NCBI RefSeq assembly: GCF_000485595.1
Contig: NW_014577109.1
Span: 641,139-689,386, forward strand
DNA length: 48,248 nucleotides
Reading direction: 5' to 3'
Source: Priapulus caudatus
Taxonomy: Eukaryota; Priapulida; Priapulimorpha; Priapulimorphida; Priapulidae
Part shown: piece by piece, positions 10,164 to 20,547 of the stretch
Numbering within the stretch: position 1 is the first letter of the stretch
How the letters are laid out: every line of letters begins with the position of its first letter
Notes under the pieces: generated by a model
The model's input: the letters and a program-made list of their open reading frames with translations, nothing else
Told to the model about the DNA's origin: nothing
Databases searched by the model: none
Translations under genes and position numbers: made by a program

Positions 10164-11433
10164 ATGGTTAGCAGTGCTTATAATCCACTTGGTTTCTTGG
10201 CTCCATCCGTGTTACGTGCAAAGGGACTGTTGCAAGAGTTAACGAGGCTGCAGTTGGGCTGGGATGCAACCATTCCAGATGATCTTCTTAACCAGTGGGA
10301 TTTCTGGCTTTATGACTTGAGGGAGTTAGAGAGCTTTGGGGTTGACAGATGTTACAAGCCAAGGAGGTTTGGAAACGTTACATCAGCGCAGCTTCATCAT
10401 TTCTGACGCGAGCGAGGCAGGATACGGCACCGCGTCGTATTTGTTGCTTCAGAATGCAGATGAACAGTGCCATTGTTCCCTCGTCTTAGGGAAGTCTTGC
10501 GTAGCCCCTTTGAAAAAAGCAACGACGATAGCTAGACTGGAGTTGACAGCAGCGACAGTGGCTGTTTGAACTGACAGAATGCTGACCAGGGAGTTGAGCG
10601 AGTTGCCCTTGGTGCCATCACAGTTTTGGACGGACAGTCAGACGGTGGTGAGGTACATCCACAATGAGACGTCAAGATACAAAACGTTTGTTGCTAATAG
10701 GCTCGCGGTCATTCATGACGGGTCAACTCCCAGCAAGTGGATGTATGTCAATACCACGCTGAATCCTGCAGACGACGCCAGCAGAGGACTGTCGGCATGC
10801 GAGGTATTGAGTTTGCCACGTTGGTTCACAGGACCTGGTTTCCTGTGGGAAGAAAAGTCAGAGTGGCCAGATGTTCTCATCTCGGTACCAGCAAAGGAGG
10901 ACAGCGAGGATTTGGACCCTGAGGTGAAGAAAGAGAAGGTTGTTGGGGCAGTGGTGATTACAGGAAACGTGGATGCCATTGACAGGTTATTGAAGCGATA
11001 CTCGTCGTGGACAGCATTGAAGCGGTCGGTTGCGTGGATCTTGAGGGTGAAGTCCACACTGTTGGCACGTGTCCGAGGACGAATAAATGAAGGTGACCAA
11101 ACAGTAGGTGTCGATACGTCCCCATTGACTGTGAATGACATGCAGAGAGCAGAATCGGCCATCCTGAGCTACGATCAGCGCACCTTTTATGCCCAGGAGA
11201 TTAAAGTCCTAAACGGGGAAGACCCACAAGTGTCGCGGTCAAGTCCAATCCGTAAACTGGACCCAATTCTTGACGGAGATTTGTTGCGTGTTGGGGGCAG
11301 ATTAGACTGCTCAAAGTTAACCGAGGAAGCCAAGCACCCGGTCATTCTATCCCAATCTAGTCATGTCTCCAAGTTGATTCTCGACCACATACAGAAGTCT
11401 CTTTCACAGTGGGGGAAACCATATGCTCAGTAG
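10164..11433 (+). pseudogene. pol: BEL/Pao RT thumb and RNase H
   Basis: The segment YNPLGFLAPSVLRAK is the conserved start of the BEL RT-RNase H connection. RNase H follows in shifted frames: FIISDASEAGYG and ARLELTAATVAV near 10390-10566, then FWTDSQTVVRYI and NPADDASRGL after 10579, giving the expected acidic residues. A TGA at 10567-10569 and a frameshift near 10400 interrupt it. The last part (RVGGRLDCSKL...HPVILSQSSHVSKLILDHIQ) leads into the integrase zinc region. Confidence 0.8.
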
Positions 11434-12418
11434 ATTGCGACAAAAGGTTTGGATTGTCCAAGCTCCATCGGTCATAAAAAGATTGCTCCGTCAGTGCGTG
11501 ACTTGTAGAAAACAAAAAACCAAGGTGTGTCAACGATCTGTATGGCCCTTTCGAAGTTGCCCGTGGTAGATCTGTAGTAAAACGTTACGGGGTAATGTTC
11601 ACGTGTCTTGCCATCCGGGCCGTGCATATTGAATTCGCAGATTCCCTAGATACAAGTTCCTTCATTTGTGCACTGCGTCGATTCATTGCTCGCCGGAGAC
11701 AAGTGAAACGTTTGCGCTCCGACAATGGCTCTAACTTCGTAGAGGGCAATCGCGCGTTGAGGGAGGCCGTGGCTGAGTGGAATCAGGGTCAGATTCATGT
11801 TTACTTGTTACAGAGAAATATCGAGTAGATTTTAAATCCACCAGCAGGCTCGCACCATGGGGGAATCTATGAGAGAATGATGGGGCCGGTACGTAGAATC
11901 ATGAATACTGTCATGAAAGAGCAAAGATTAGATGACAAAGGTTTGAGAACGCTCTTTTGTGAAATCTAGGCTGTCTTAAATGATAGGCCCATCTCGAGAA
12001 ACTCGGACCAACCAGATGACTTAGAAGCGTTGCCCCCAAATCACCTTCTCTTGATGAAATGTAAACATGTCTTACCACCTGAAGTATTCATTCAGAAAGA
12101 CATCTATTCTAGACGTAGATGGCGCCAAGTGCAGTACTTGTCTGATTTGTTTTGGCACCGCTGGGTTAAGGAATACCTTTCTTTGATACTCGAAAGAAAA
12201 AATGGAACGATCTCAAGAGAAATCTTCAAGTTAGCGATGTTGTCTTGGTTGTAGATGAAAGATTCCCAAGAAACTCGTGGCCTATGGGTCGGGTGATTGA
12301 TGTGTTGAAGGATAGGAATGGTCTTGTGAGACAAGTTAGGGTGAAAACAGCCAATAGTGAGATGTTGAGACCAATTGACAAGTTGTGTCTTATTCTTGAG
12401 TGTGAACCAGTGAGTTAG
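11434..12418 (+). pseudogene. pol: BEL/Pao integrase with C-terminal domain
   Basis: The zinc region ends in CVTCRKQKT near 11490-11515. The core is visible at 11595-11828 with AIRAVHIEFADSL and RSDNGSNF, the latter holding the second catalytic Asp. The expected third acidic position lies near 11870 after further frame changes. At 12251-12418 the frame reads DVVLVVDERFPRNSWPMGRV and ends at TAG, the usual BEL C-terminal integrase-associated domain. At least five frame breaks make it inactive. Confidence 0.75.
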
Positions 12419-12811
12419 ACTGTGTAATAAGTGACTTTGTAGAGCTAAAGTGAGTACCTAAAGCAGAACTACCTGTTTCAAACTAGATTGTTTTGAGTAT
12501 TTTGTGATGTTCATAACTAGATTTTTTGTGTTCTGAGACTGTAACTATTAAGGCTATTTGGAAAACCAGTTGGTTAGTGCTGGTTCTTGGTTTGACCTAA
12601 TTTGGTCTCGTTATAGTCCTGAATGTGTGAAAGGGACTTGGGTAGTGTAGTTTTATATGCGTTGTATTGAAATTTTGTGTATTCGATCTATCATTATTAC
12701 CCTGGTAAGAAATCATACGACTATTATCATACACCATACTAGCTCTAGTAAGTATAGCCCGCGTGCAGTTGCCTGTTGCCTGAACGAGGTTATGTACTAT
12801 TAGTCAGCATA
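12419..12811. other. 3' flank of the BEL element
   Basis: I see no coding region here. The stretch is T- and G-rich with no clear polypurine tract or LTR end. A 3' LTR would be expected but could not be matched to sequence upstream of gag. Confidence 0.35.
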
Positions 12812-13308
12812 CAGTAAAAACCCGCGTATAAGAACATAGATTTTAAGAACATGTTAGGCTAAAATTTCCCATTTAGACCCTTTTACATAAGAACCTGTTT
12901 TAGGCTAAGATTTTAAAGTAGGTTCTTAATTTTCCATGCAGATGAAATTTCCTGCGTGTGTCTGTATTTCACTGTGTACTTGCCAAACAAATGGTTAATG
13001 TGTTACGTGTAAGCATGATTGTACATGTATTTGTATTGACATCTCAACCATAAAAAAACAAACATGTGCAACAACTAAACTCTCCATATAACACCTTACA
13101 CATAACACTACTGTACTGGTAACACATGCATCACAGTCACTAAGCCCGCGCGTAGCGCGGGTTTCAGCTAGTACATATTAAAAGTAGAAACAATTAAGAA
13201 CCTATTTAAGAACCTTTTGAGCCTAATTTTTCAGTAAGCACCATTTATATAAGAACATGTTGAGGCTAACTTGGAAAAATCTATGTTCTTATACGCGGGT
13301 TTTTACTG
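12812..13308. mobile_element. TA-flanked Tc1/mariner-like MITE
   Basis: This 497-bp element has perfect 33-bp terminal inverted repeats beginning CAGTAAAAACCCGCGTATAA, flanked by TA at 12810-12811 and 13309-13310. It contains several AAGAAC/GTTCTT-TTAGGCTAA subrepeats near both ends. It encodes no protein. The left 145 bp match, in reverse orientation, the end of the composite unit at 24435-24576. The CAGT end and TA duplication fit Tc1/mariner. Its centre contains a Helitron-like 3' end. Confidence 0.75.
13145..13171 (+). mobile_element. Helitron-like 3' terminus
   Basis: A 7-bp stem (CCCGCGC, loop GTA, GCGCGGG at 13145-13161) is followed after six bases by CTAG and then T. A hairpin a few bases before a CTRR end with T next is the classic Helitron 3' terminus. 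The 5' TC end could not be fixed; it may lie between about 12955 and 13085, where the host element diverges from its relative at 24.4 kb. Confidence 0.6.
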
Positions 13309-13569
13309 TAATATACGAGGAGATTTGAATAAAATGAATAGTCTCAGTTGTCGACGAAAGGAATATTTACTTAGAAACGAGTTGCATCAGATGGTGCAAT
13401 AATCGTATCAGCCACGGGTTGCATCAGCAGGTGAAACGATCGCACCAGCTAACGAAATCTGCGTAGTGTTTTGACAACGCGTGCTAAACAACGGCACGTA
13501 GGGGGGGGGGCGGTGCCAGCTAGGTATATAAGGCGCGCCGAATAGAGCAGAGAGAGCGTTATTTTTCAG
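13309..13569 (+). promoter_or_regulatory. TATA-containing stretch before the tandem unit
   Basis: I see no gene here. A G-rich run near 13501-13510 is followed by GGTATATAAGG at about 13524-13534, a good TATA box. About 35 bp further on lies TTTTTCAGG just before the tandem unit. A promoter of an unidentified element is plausible. The second tandem copy lacks this upstream sequence. Confidence 0.4.
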
Positions 13570-15008
13570 GCTAGGTAGGAAGAAGAAGAAGAAGAAGAAG
13601 AAGAAGCAGAAGAAGAGAAAAGAGGAAGAAAGCATTTTAGGTCTCGGGAAAAGAGATAACGAAGGGAATCGACGCACAGGTTTTCAGGTAGGTAGAGCAA
13701 CAGGAGAGGGGAATAAAACGGGAAGGAAAGAAGACTACAGGTAAAATGGGGCTCAGCCGATTTCAGTTAGGTAGAGCCAGGAGCGACTACGAAGGAAACA
13801 CCCATGGAGGCTACCTAGGTCTACGCGAAGAAAGGACGAACGTGAGAGGGGAAGACGAAACCAGCGACGCGTTAATTCTTTAATATTAGTCTAGTGGTTA
13901 TAGGATCCGCTGCATATACGAATGCAGGGGAATTATTTGTAATTCCACTGGTACCACCTGTTATTTGCTACGGGCATCACCGTCAGCGAACACCGAATCC
14001 ACACAACTAGAACACGCGTTAACTATGTATTAACGCCTGGCATACTGTAGTCGGCTACCCCTAGGACCACTACAATAGTACTAGAGCTATAACACCATAC
14101 ATGATAGTTCCCTGTGATGTAATTCACTGCATGCCGAGCACAGACACGACACAGGTAACAACAAGATCTAATAAAACCTTATTGTTTATTAATAATTTAT
14201 TAAGGTATTATTAGGTCTTGGTAACAACTGACAGTGTCACTTGAGCTTGTCACTGTAGTGTACAAAACCGGCGTAATACAATTTTATTAAGTGCCTAAAT
14301 AACGCCAGCTCGACCAGGCGGATGAGACAAGGAGACTAAATAATAGAGTTCATCATCAAGAGTGTCTATTATCTTGGAGTAATTATTACTCCAAGTTATT
14401 TTGATTGACATCTTTGATTGTCCATGCTTCATTCACACGGCGATGCTACGCTCCAACCTGAGCAAGATGTGCAAAGTGACTAGTGACACCGCCATTTCTC
14501 ATGACCTGTGATGCTGCTGACGCAAGCATTCCCAATACGCATAGCGAGCACTGACGCGTTAACGGTACAGAAAAAATAATCGCTTCCTGGACTCCATCAG
14601 TGCATGTTGAATAAAACCTGACCACTTTGAGTTAACCTCTCACTTACGCATTTCCATCACGATACACAATGTGTGTAACAACATATGCAATTTAGCAGCA
14701 ATTATATACATATTGTTTAGTTTGTTGTAAAAATAGGTAATAACATAGGTGCAAATATACTAGGTATTCTACCTCCTGCTGTGAAATTCAAGCTCTACAA
14801 AAAAAGACTCCCTGATATCTGCAAGGATACTAGATTTCTGTTGGCTGTCAGCCTTAGAATCCAAGGATGTGTAGCCTGTGGGTGGTGTTATGTATTTAGT
14901 GTTTGAGCTCCACATTTATTGTCCGAGTTCAGCGAGTCCATATTTTAGTAACACCCGCTAGAGCATTCCACAATATAGTGTAACCTCTGTATGAGCTTGG
15001 TTTGCAGC
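13570..15008 (+). repeat. 1.43-kb tandem unit, copy 1
   Basis: The unit runs from GGCTAGGTAGGAAGAAG to ATGAGCTTGG and is repeated directly at 15009-16435 with near-identity and scattered one-base indels. It starts with a GAA-rich run, has three TTTCAG-TAGG motifs in its first 250 bp, and carries hairpins, including a 10-bp-arm CTTGGAGTAA...TTACTCCAAG at 14373-14395 and an AT-rich inverted repeat at about 14163-14220. It encodes no protein. Part of it (about 14490-14590) recurs inverted at 1-346, showing it is a dispersed repeat. Confidence 0.8.
13580..13625. repeat. GAA microsatellite
   Basis: A run of AGA/GAA triplets with one CAG-type interruption lies at the start of the tandem unit. Its counterpart is at about 15021-15062 with a different repeat number. 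Confidence 0.85.
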
Positions 15009-16435
15009 GCTAGGGTAGAATGAAGAAGAAGAAAGAAGAAGAAGAAGAAGCAGAAGAAGAGAAAAGAGGAAGAAAGCATTTTAGGTCTCGGGAAAAGAGA
15101 TAACGAAGGGAATCGACCACAGGTTTTCAGGTTAGGAGAGCAACAGGAGAGGGGAATAAAACGGGAAGGAAAGAAGACTACAGGTAAAATGGGGCTCAGC
15201 CGATTTCAGTTAGGTAGAGCCAGGAGCGACTACGAGGGCGACACCCATGGAGGCTACCTAGGTCTCGCGAAGAAGGACGACGTGAGAGGGGAAGACGAAA
15301 CAGCGACGCGTTAATTCTTTAATATTAGTCTAGTGGTTATAGGATCCGCTGCATATACGAATGCAGGGGAATTATTTGTAATTCCACTGGTCACACTGTT
15401 ATTTGCTACGGGCATCACCGTCAGCGAACACCGATCCACACAACTAGAACACGCGTTAACTATGTATTAACGCCTGGCATACTGTAGTCGGCTACCCTAG
15501 GACCACTACAATAGTACTAGAGCTATAACACCATACATGATAGTTCCCTGTGATGTAATTCACTGCATGCCGAGCACAGACACGACACAGGTAACAACAA
15601 GATCTAATAAAACCTTATTGTTTATTAATAATTTATTAAGGTATTATTAGGTCTTGGTAACAACTGACAGTGTCACTTGACCTTGTCACTGTGTAGTGTA
15701 CAAAACCGGCGTAATACAATTTTAATAAGTGCCTAAATAACGCCAGCTCGACCAGGCGGATGAGACAAGGAGACTAAATAGAGAGTTCATCATCAAGAGT
15801 GTCTATTATCTTGGATATTATTACTCCAAGTTATTTTGATTGACATCTTTTGATTGTCCATGCTTCATTCACACGGCGATGCTACGCTCCAACCGAGCAA
15901 GATGTGCAAAGTGACTAAGTGACACCGCCATTTCTCATGACCTGTGATGCTGCTGACGCAAGCATTCCCAATACGCATAGGAGCACTGACGCGTTAACGG
16001 GACAGAAAAAAATATCGCTTCCTGGACTCCATCAGTGCATGTTGAATAAAACCTGACCACTTTGAGTTAACCTCTCACTTACGCATTTCCATCACGATAC
16101 ACACATGTGTGTAACAACATATATGCAATTTAGCAGCAATTATATACATATTGTTTAGTTTGTTGTAAAAATAGGTAAATACATAGGTGCAAATATACTA
16201 GGTATTCTACCTCCTGCTGTGAAATTCAAGCTCTACAAAAAAGACTCCCTGATATCTGCAAGGATACTAGATTCTGTTGGCTGTCAGCCTTAGAATCCAA
16301 GGATGTGTAGCCTGTGGTGGTGTTATGTATTTAGTGTTTGAGCTCCACATTTATTGTCCGAGTTCAGCGAGTCCATATTTTAGTAACACCCGCTAGAGCA
16401 TTCCACAATATAGTGTAACCTCTGTATGAGCTTGG
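15009..16435 (+). repeat. 1.43-kb tandem unit, copy 2
   Basis: This copy begins GCTAGGGTAGAATGAAG and ends ATGAGCTTGG, then continues directly into the TGACGTCA promoter block. It differs from copy 1 mainly by single-base insertions and deletions; for example the 14373-14395 hairpin is disrupted here. No open frame of note is present. The copy pair could be a real tandem duplication or two haplotypes or reads left uncollapsed. Confidence 0.8.
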
Positions 16436-16748
16436 TGACGTCAGATAATAAAAGGCAGCTTCGGCTCCGCCATTTGTAGTTCTCGTGTTTGGTTTATAAT
16501 ATAGATAATATAGATAACCATAATATAATAACTAATATAATAACTAATATAACGAATATATAACTAATATATAATATAGATATTATAATAATATGGATAT
16601 CTATATTATTTCTATGGGACGGACGGTGGTGGTCTGACGTCACACTGACGTACGCGATCGCGTCTGGTCGTCTAGTTCATGGAAACATACCCACGGTGGG
16701 CTGTTTCCATGAACCAGACTGATCGCGTGACGTCAGTGTACGTCACGC
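16436..16748 (+). promoter_or_regulatory. TGACGTCA promoter block and palindrome, copy 1
   Basis: TGACGTCA (a CRE/ATF consensus) at 16436-16443 is followed by a TATA-like ATAATAAAAGG and a GC-rich start region. An AT-rich stretch of TAATATAACTAATA-like repeats follows at about 16497-16610, then a degraded palindrome at 16633-16746 carrying more TGACGTCA sites. A better copy lies at 18431-18732. No coding sequence is present. It lies about 1 kb upstream of the non-LTR ORF, so it may be that element's 5' UTR promoter. Confidence 0.5.
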
Positions 16749-17400
16749 ACAAACTCGGCTATCTCCGAAGTTAAATGCATGTACGCATACACCAGCTAAA
16801 TGATGTCGTACACAACAGGTGGCATTCTCAATTTATCACTAAAAACAAGAGAGCGGAAGTATTCTTTACACAGCTCGAACTCATATACGTAATACTCGTT
16901 TACAATCATAATTTAAATATATAACGAAACAATATTGAGGGATCTATAGATAGACCTATGCTATAGTCAGGAGAATGTTAATTAGTATTACACAAATTTA
17001 TATACATTCATTCATGGTATAGATATGTGAACTGTGAAGACAGGCACATGCAAATCATGAACGAAATGTCAAAGCTGTTGATTTTAAAAATCCCCAATTT
17101 TATTCTAAATTAACTAGACCGTACAACCCATATTCTGTATATAAATACTGTGCAAAGCTGTGAAAGCAAATTTTCACTGTTTTCATCGCTGTGAATCAGA
17201 AAATCAAATCGAGAGTTGCAATGTATGCTAAGAATTGGATAAAAAATGAAAGTAACTAGACCCACAGTCATAATGGTAACACTTACCGCAAAGGAATTCT
17301 TGTTAGGGAACAGGGGGTTGTCGTTGGTGAAGAAGTTTGTCTTTGAAGAAACGGACAAGTAAGCGTAGTAAAAAATAATGCTCTATTCTCTGTTCGAGAG
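16749..17400. repeat. Noncoding part of the composite unit, copy 1
   Basis: This segment is almost identical to 18735-19349, and its last 290 bp recur at 21249-21500. Short open frames on either strand are not preserved between copies, since one-base indels break them. I treat it as 5' UTR-like sequence of the element. Confidence 0.55.
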
Positions 17401-18332
17401 CGTGCGCTGTGAAAGCGACAGACTGGCAAATAGGTAGGATGGCAACTAGTAGTGCAGGGGTAGAAGACGTCGGGACAGAAACAAACCAGTGGATTTCTCC
17501 ATCACTCTTGGTCTACTGCTTGGTGTTCGTCACCCTTGTACGCCTACCTACTGCTACAACCTATAGTGCCAATATACATCTGCCATATATGCTGCATATA
17601 ACATCGTGCTAAATAGGCGTGGTAGTTAAATAGGCGTGTATACCAAATACGTTGACATCTACGACATCATTACTGACCACACGTATCAAATATGACAAAA
17701 ACTCCACAGAGACATATAAAACACGACAAAAAGTTTTCTGCAGTTATCCCCTACTGCCTAATAATATCCAGGCGACATCGAGACAAACCCTTGTCCTATC
17801 AAATACCCATGTAAGGATGCAGTAAACCGGTAGCCAAAACCCATCGAGCCCTTGCATGTGAACAAATGTGATTTCTGGCAACACATAAAATGTGATTGAC
17901 ATGCGCCCTAGGGAGTATGAACTTCTAAAGCACAGCACATATGTGTAGATATGCCATTCCTGCTAGCACCACACCTTATCTGACTAACTCATTCAGGCCA
18001 ATGGGAATAACCTCAAATCCGAATGACCAACGTTTTATGCAGTTTAGTGATAGCTACTTTGACCAAGATCTTGATGACTCCACCCCCGACAACTTACCAA
18101 ACCCCCACTATACCAAATAGGACAAATGTGAATAAAAATCATGGCTGTCAACTGTAGAAGCCTGAAGAGCGCCAGGAAAAAGAGACTCCTCCATTCACTA
18201 CTGGATGTTGAAAATCAATGGAAGCATCAAACTTACTTCAAAAGAAATCCAACGCTATGCCTAATTGTCTGCTAGTAGATCGCCTACAGCTGAATTTGGA
18301 AAACCTCCTAAACAAGTCCAGACATCACTTCT
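17401..18332 (+). pseudogene. Non-LTR element 5' region, truncated copy Y
   Basis: This matches 21510-22620 of the longest copy. It includes the MATSSA... start region, a hydrophobic segment, the 2A-like DIETNPCP codons near 17780-17803, a PHD-like Cys/His segment with extra indels, and an endonuclease start at 18141 (MAVNCRSLKS). Relative to the long copy, about 167 bp of endonuclease sequence (its 22337-22503) is missing at the junction near 18203. It is cut off by the N gap. Multiple frameshifts make it dead. Confidence 0.7.
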
Positions 18333-18357
18333 NNNNNNNNNNNNNNNNNNNNNNNNN
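18333..18357. other. Assembly gap of 25 N
   Basis: Twenty-five undetermined bases lie inside the repeat array. The sequences on either side are parts of the same repeated unit, so gap size and local order are uncertain. Confidence 0.95.
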
Positions 18358-18420
18358 AGATGGCGGCCAAATTTTCCGCCACTGACAGGCCGTTGTCCTA
18401 TCCAGTGTTTATATATATCA

Positions 18421-19349
18421 ATGAGCTTCGTGACGTCAGATAATAAAAGGCAGCTTCGGCTCCGCCATTTGTAGTTCTCGTGTTTGGTTTATAATATAGA
18501 TAATATAGATAACCATAATATAATAACTAATATAATAACTAATATAACGATATTATAACTATATATAATATAGATAATTTAATAATATGGATATCTATAT
18601 TATTTCTATGGGACGGACGGTGGTGGTCTGACGTCACACTGACGTCACGCGATCGGTCTGGTTCATGGAAACATACCCACCGGTGGGCATGTTTCCATGA
18701 ACCAGACTGATCGCGTGACGTCAGTGTACGTCACGCACAAACTCGGCTATCTCCGAAGTTAAATGCATGTACGCATACACCAGCTAAATGATGTCGTACA
18801 CAACAGGTGGCATTCTCAATTTATCACTAAAAACAAGAGAGCGGAAGTATTCTTTACACAGCTCGAACTCATATACGTAATACTCGTTTACAATCATAAT
18901 TTAAATATATAACGAAACAATATTGAGGGATCTATAGATAGACCTATGCTATAGTCAGGAGAATGTTAATTAGTATTACACAAATTTATATACATTCATT
19001 CATGGTATAGATATGTGAACTGTGAAGACAGGCACATGCAAATCATGAACGAAAATGTCAAAGCGTGTGATTTTTAAAATCCCCAATTTTATTCTAAATT
19101 AACTAGACCGTACAACCCATATTCTGTATATAAATATTGTCAAAGCTGTGAAGCAAATTTTCACTTGTTTTCATCGCTGTGAATCAGAAAATCAAATCGA
19201 GAGTTGCAATGTATGCTAAGAATTGGATAAAAATGAAAGTAACTAGACCCACAGGTCATAATGGTAACACTTACCGCAAAGGAATTCTTGTTAGGGAACA
19301 GGGGGTTGTCGTTGGTGAAGAAGTTTGTCTTTGAAACGGACAAGTAAGC
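18421..19349 (+). repeat. Promoter block plus 5' UTR-like part, copy Z
   Basis: This is a direct repeat of 16430-17370. TGACGTCA occurs at 18431-18438 followed by ATAATAAAAGG. After an AT-rich stretch comes the palindrome at 18630-18732. The block continues through the same noncoding sequence as copy 1. At about 19349 it jumps straight to the late endonuclease region, skipping about 1.1 kb found in the longest copy. Confidence 0.75.
18630..18732. promoter_or_regulatory. 103-bp palindrome with CRE-type sites
   Basis: Two near-perfect arms of about 51 bp meet at CCCACCGGTGGG (18676-18687). TGACGTCA occurs at 18629-18636, 18640-18647 and 18716-18723, with a TACGTCAC half-site at the right end. 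GGTTCATGGAAACAT is mirrored by ATGTTTCCATGAACC. The sequence could extrude a cruciform or present mirrored ATF/CREB-type sites. Binding is an inference. Confidence 0.7.
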
Positions 19350-19724
19350 CGTAGAAAAAAGATAGAAACCGACAATAAATTGGCAGAACTACTAATTATT
19401 TGTGATTTCAACATGCCAAGTATCGATCGGAAAACTCTGACCATTAAAGATGCACCACAATACAGCATGGAACTCAACGAAGCCCTACTTTCCACTGTAA
19501 GTCACCTATACCTGGGTGATTTTGAGATTAGGGGCAAATTGCTGTCTCCCGTCCGGATCCCAACTCGCGCGTTCATCGAGACGACTCGAGACATCGCCGT
19601 CGCCGCGGACGGCGAGCTGCTGCCGGGGAAGTGGCGCCTCCTGGTGGAGCTAGGGTTGGCGACGGAGGATGATTACAGAGTAGGAGTAGGAGGAGAGGGA
19701 GGAGAAGGAGGAGGAGCAGGGTAA
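19350..19724 (+). pseudogene. Endonuclease fragment fused to GC-rich block, copy Z
   Basis: A frame beginning near 19380 reads ELLIICDFNMPSIDRK, the late part of an APE-type endonuclease, and continues through NEALLSTVSHLY. At about 19520 it enters a GC-rich block reading IPTRAFIETTRDIAVA...LLPGKWRLLVELGLATEDD and ends in a Gly/Glu run at a stop. The frame is open across the junction (114 residues), but the fusion looks like insertion of unrelated sequence into the element. I do not recognise the GC-rich part. Confidence 0.5.
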
Positions 19725-20547
19725 AAAATTAGCACTAAAATGGATTTCATATACATGAGATTTCTTAAAAAAAAGTAAGTGTATGTTCAGATGGTCTCGG
19801 AATGGCCTGTCCTAACCCATGGTAGCCAATTTTTCACCAATGATTTGAAGCTGTTGTCGTCATTCAGGGATGGGAAATCTAGGTTTGGGTGGGGTTGCTA
19901 TTGTTTCAACTGTAATTCAGCAAAGTTCCATGCACCTGTGACCATAAGTGTAAGAGGGGTGAACCTCAGACCTATTGTCCTGAATTTCCATCAACTCTCT
20001 AACCAATTGGTTATGGATGTGCACTGAAAAGTCATGCTTTTACATCGTGACAATGTCCTTTGTGGTCACCCAGTATGCCCTGAATCTAGTTAGAGAGGGC
20101 ATACTATAGGGTATAGGATAATATTAAAAAAACATCCATTTGCATCGTAGTGTAATATAATAGACCTTTACACTAGTTCTAATCAATTCATATGATGAAA
20201 ATCGAAGGTACAAATGTACATTGAGCTAAATTTGCTAAAAAAAAATACATTTTACAGCCCCTCTGATGATTTTATTTCCATTTCAGGCGATAAATCATCA
20301 GACAATAGACCATGCCTCAATCAGCAAAACAGAGGATGCAGGCCTATCGCAAAAGGTGTTATTTCCGGTTTTACTGAAACAGACAGGAAATGACGCAATA
20401 TTACGTACGAGAGTCTATTGCTCAGCGGTTTTGAAAGACTGGCCGCCATCTTGCTTTCAAATACTGTAGTCATTTTTTGATAGCTCACGTTTCGTCTTAA
20501 AACTTCACCAACTTCAACGCTTCATCCGGAACATCCAAAGATTAGAC
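19725..20547. repeat. Noncoding middle of the composite unit, copy Z
   Basis: This is almost identical to 23000-23815. It holds no convincing gene. A TTTATTTCCATTTCAG acceptor-like sequence lies near 20270-20286. A GCCGCCATCTTG motif, a YY1-type element common near animal transcription starts, lies at 20442-20453, about 95 bp before the HIRAN-like ATG. It may therefore include that ORF's promoter. Confidence 0.5.

Larger units (their letters stand above)
6413..12418 (+). mobile_element. Decayed BEL/Pao LTR retrotransposon
   Basis: The domain order gag, zinc knuckles, protease, reverse transcriptase, RNase H, integrase and a C-terminal DUF5641-like segment is the BEL/Pao order. All parts are on the plus strand but are spread over several frames with stops. 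LTRs are not located, so the ends given are those of recognisable coding sequence. A 799-bp solo LTR of another element sits between gag/protease and RT. Coding remains total about 5.2 kb, typical of the superfamily. Confidence 0.85.

Noticed and set aside
10713-11162. Antisense 149-codon frame
   Set aside because: It is the shadow of the BEL RNase H/connection region, which has clear motifs on the plus strand.
13408-13677. Antisense frame with a long Phe run
   Set aside because: It is the complement of the GAA microsatellite, not a gene.
13888-13960. Possible tRNA-Glu-like head (GTCTAGTGGTTATAGGATCC)
   Set aside because: The A-box-like word is present, but there is no B box GGTTCGANTCC and no cloverleaf; at best a remnant of a tRNA-derived SINE.
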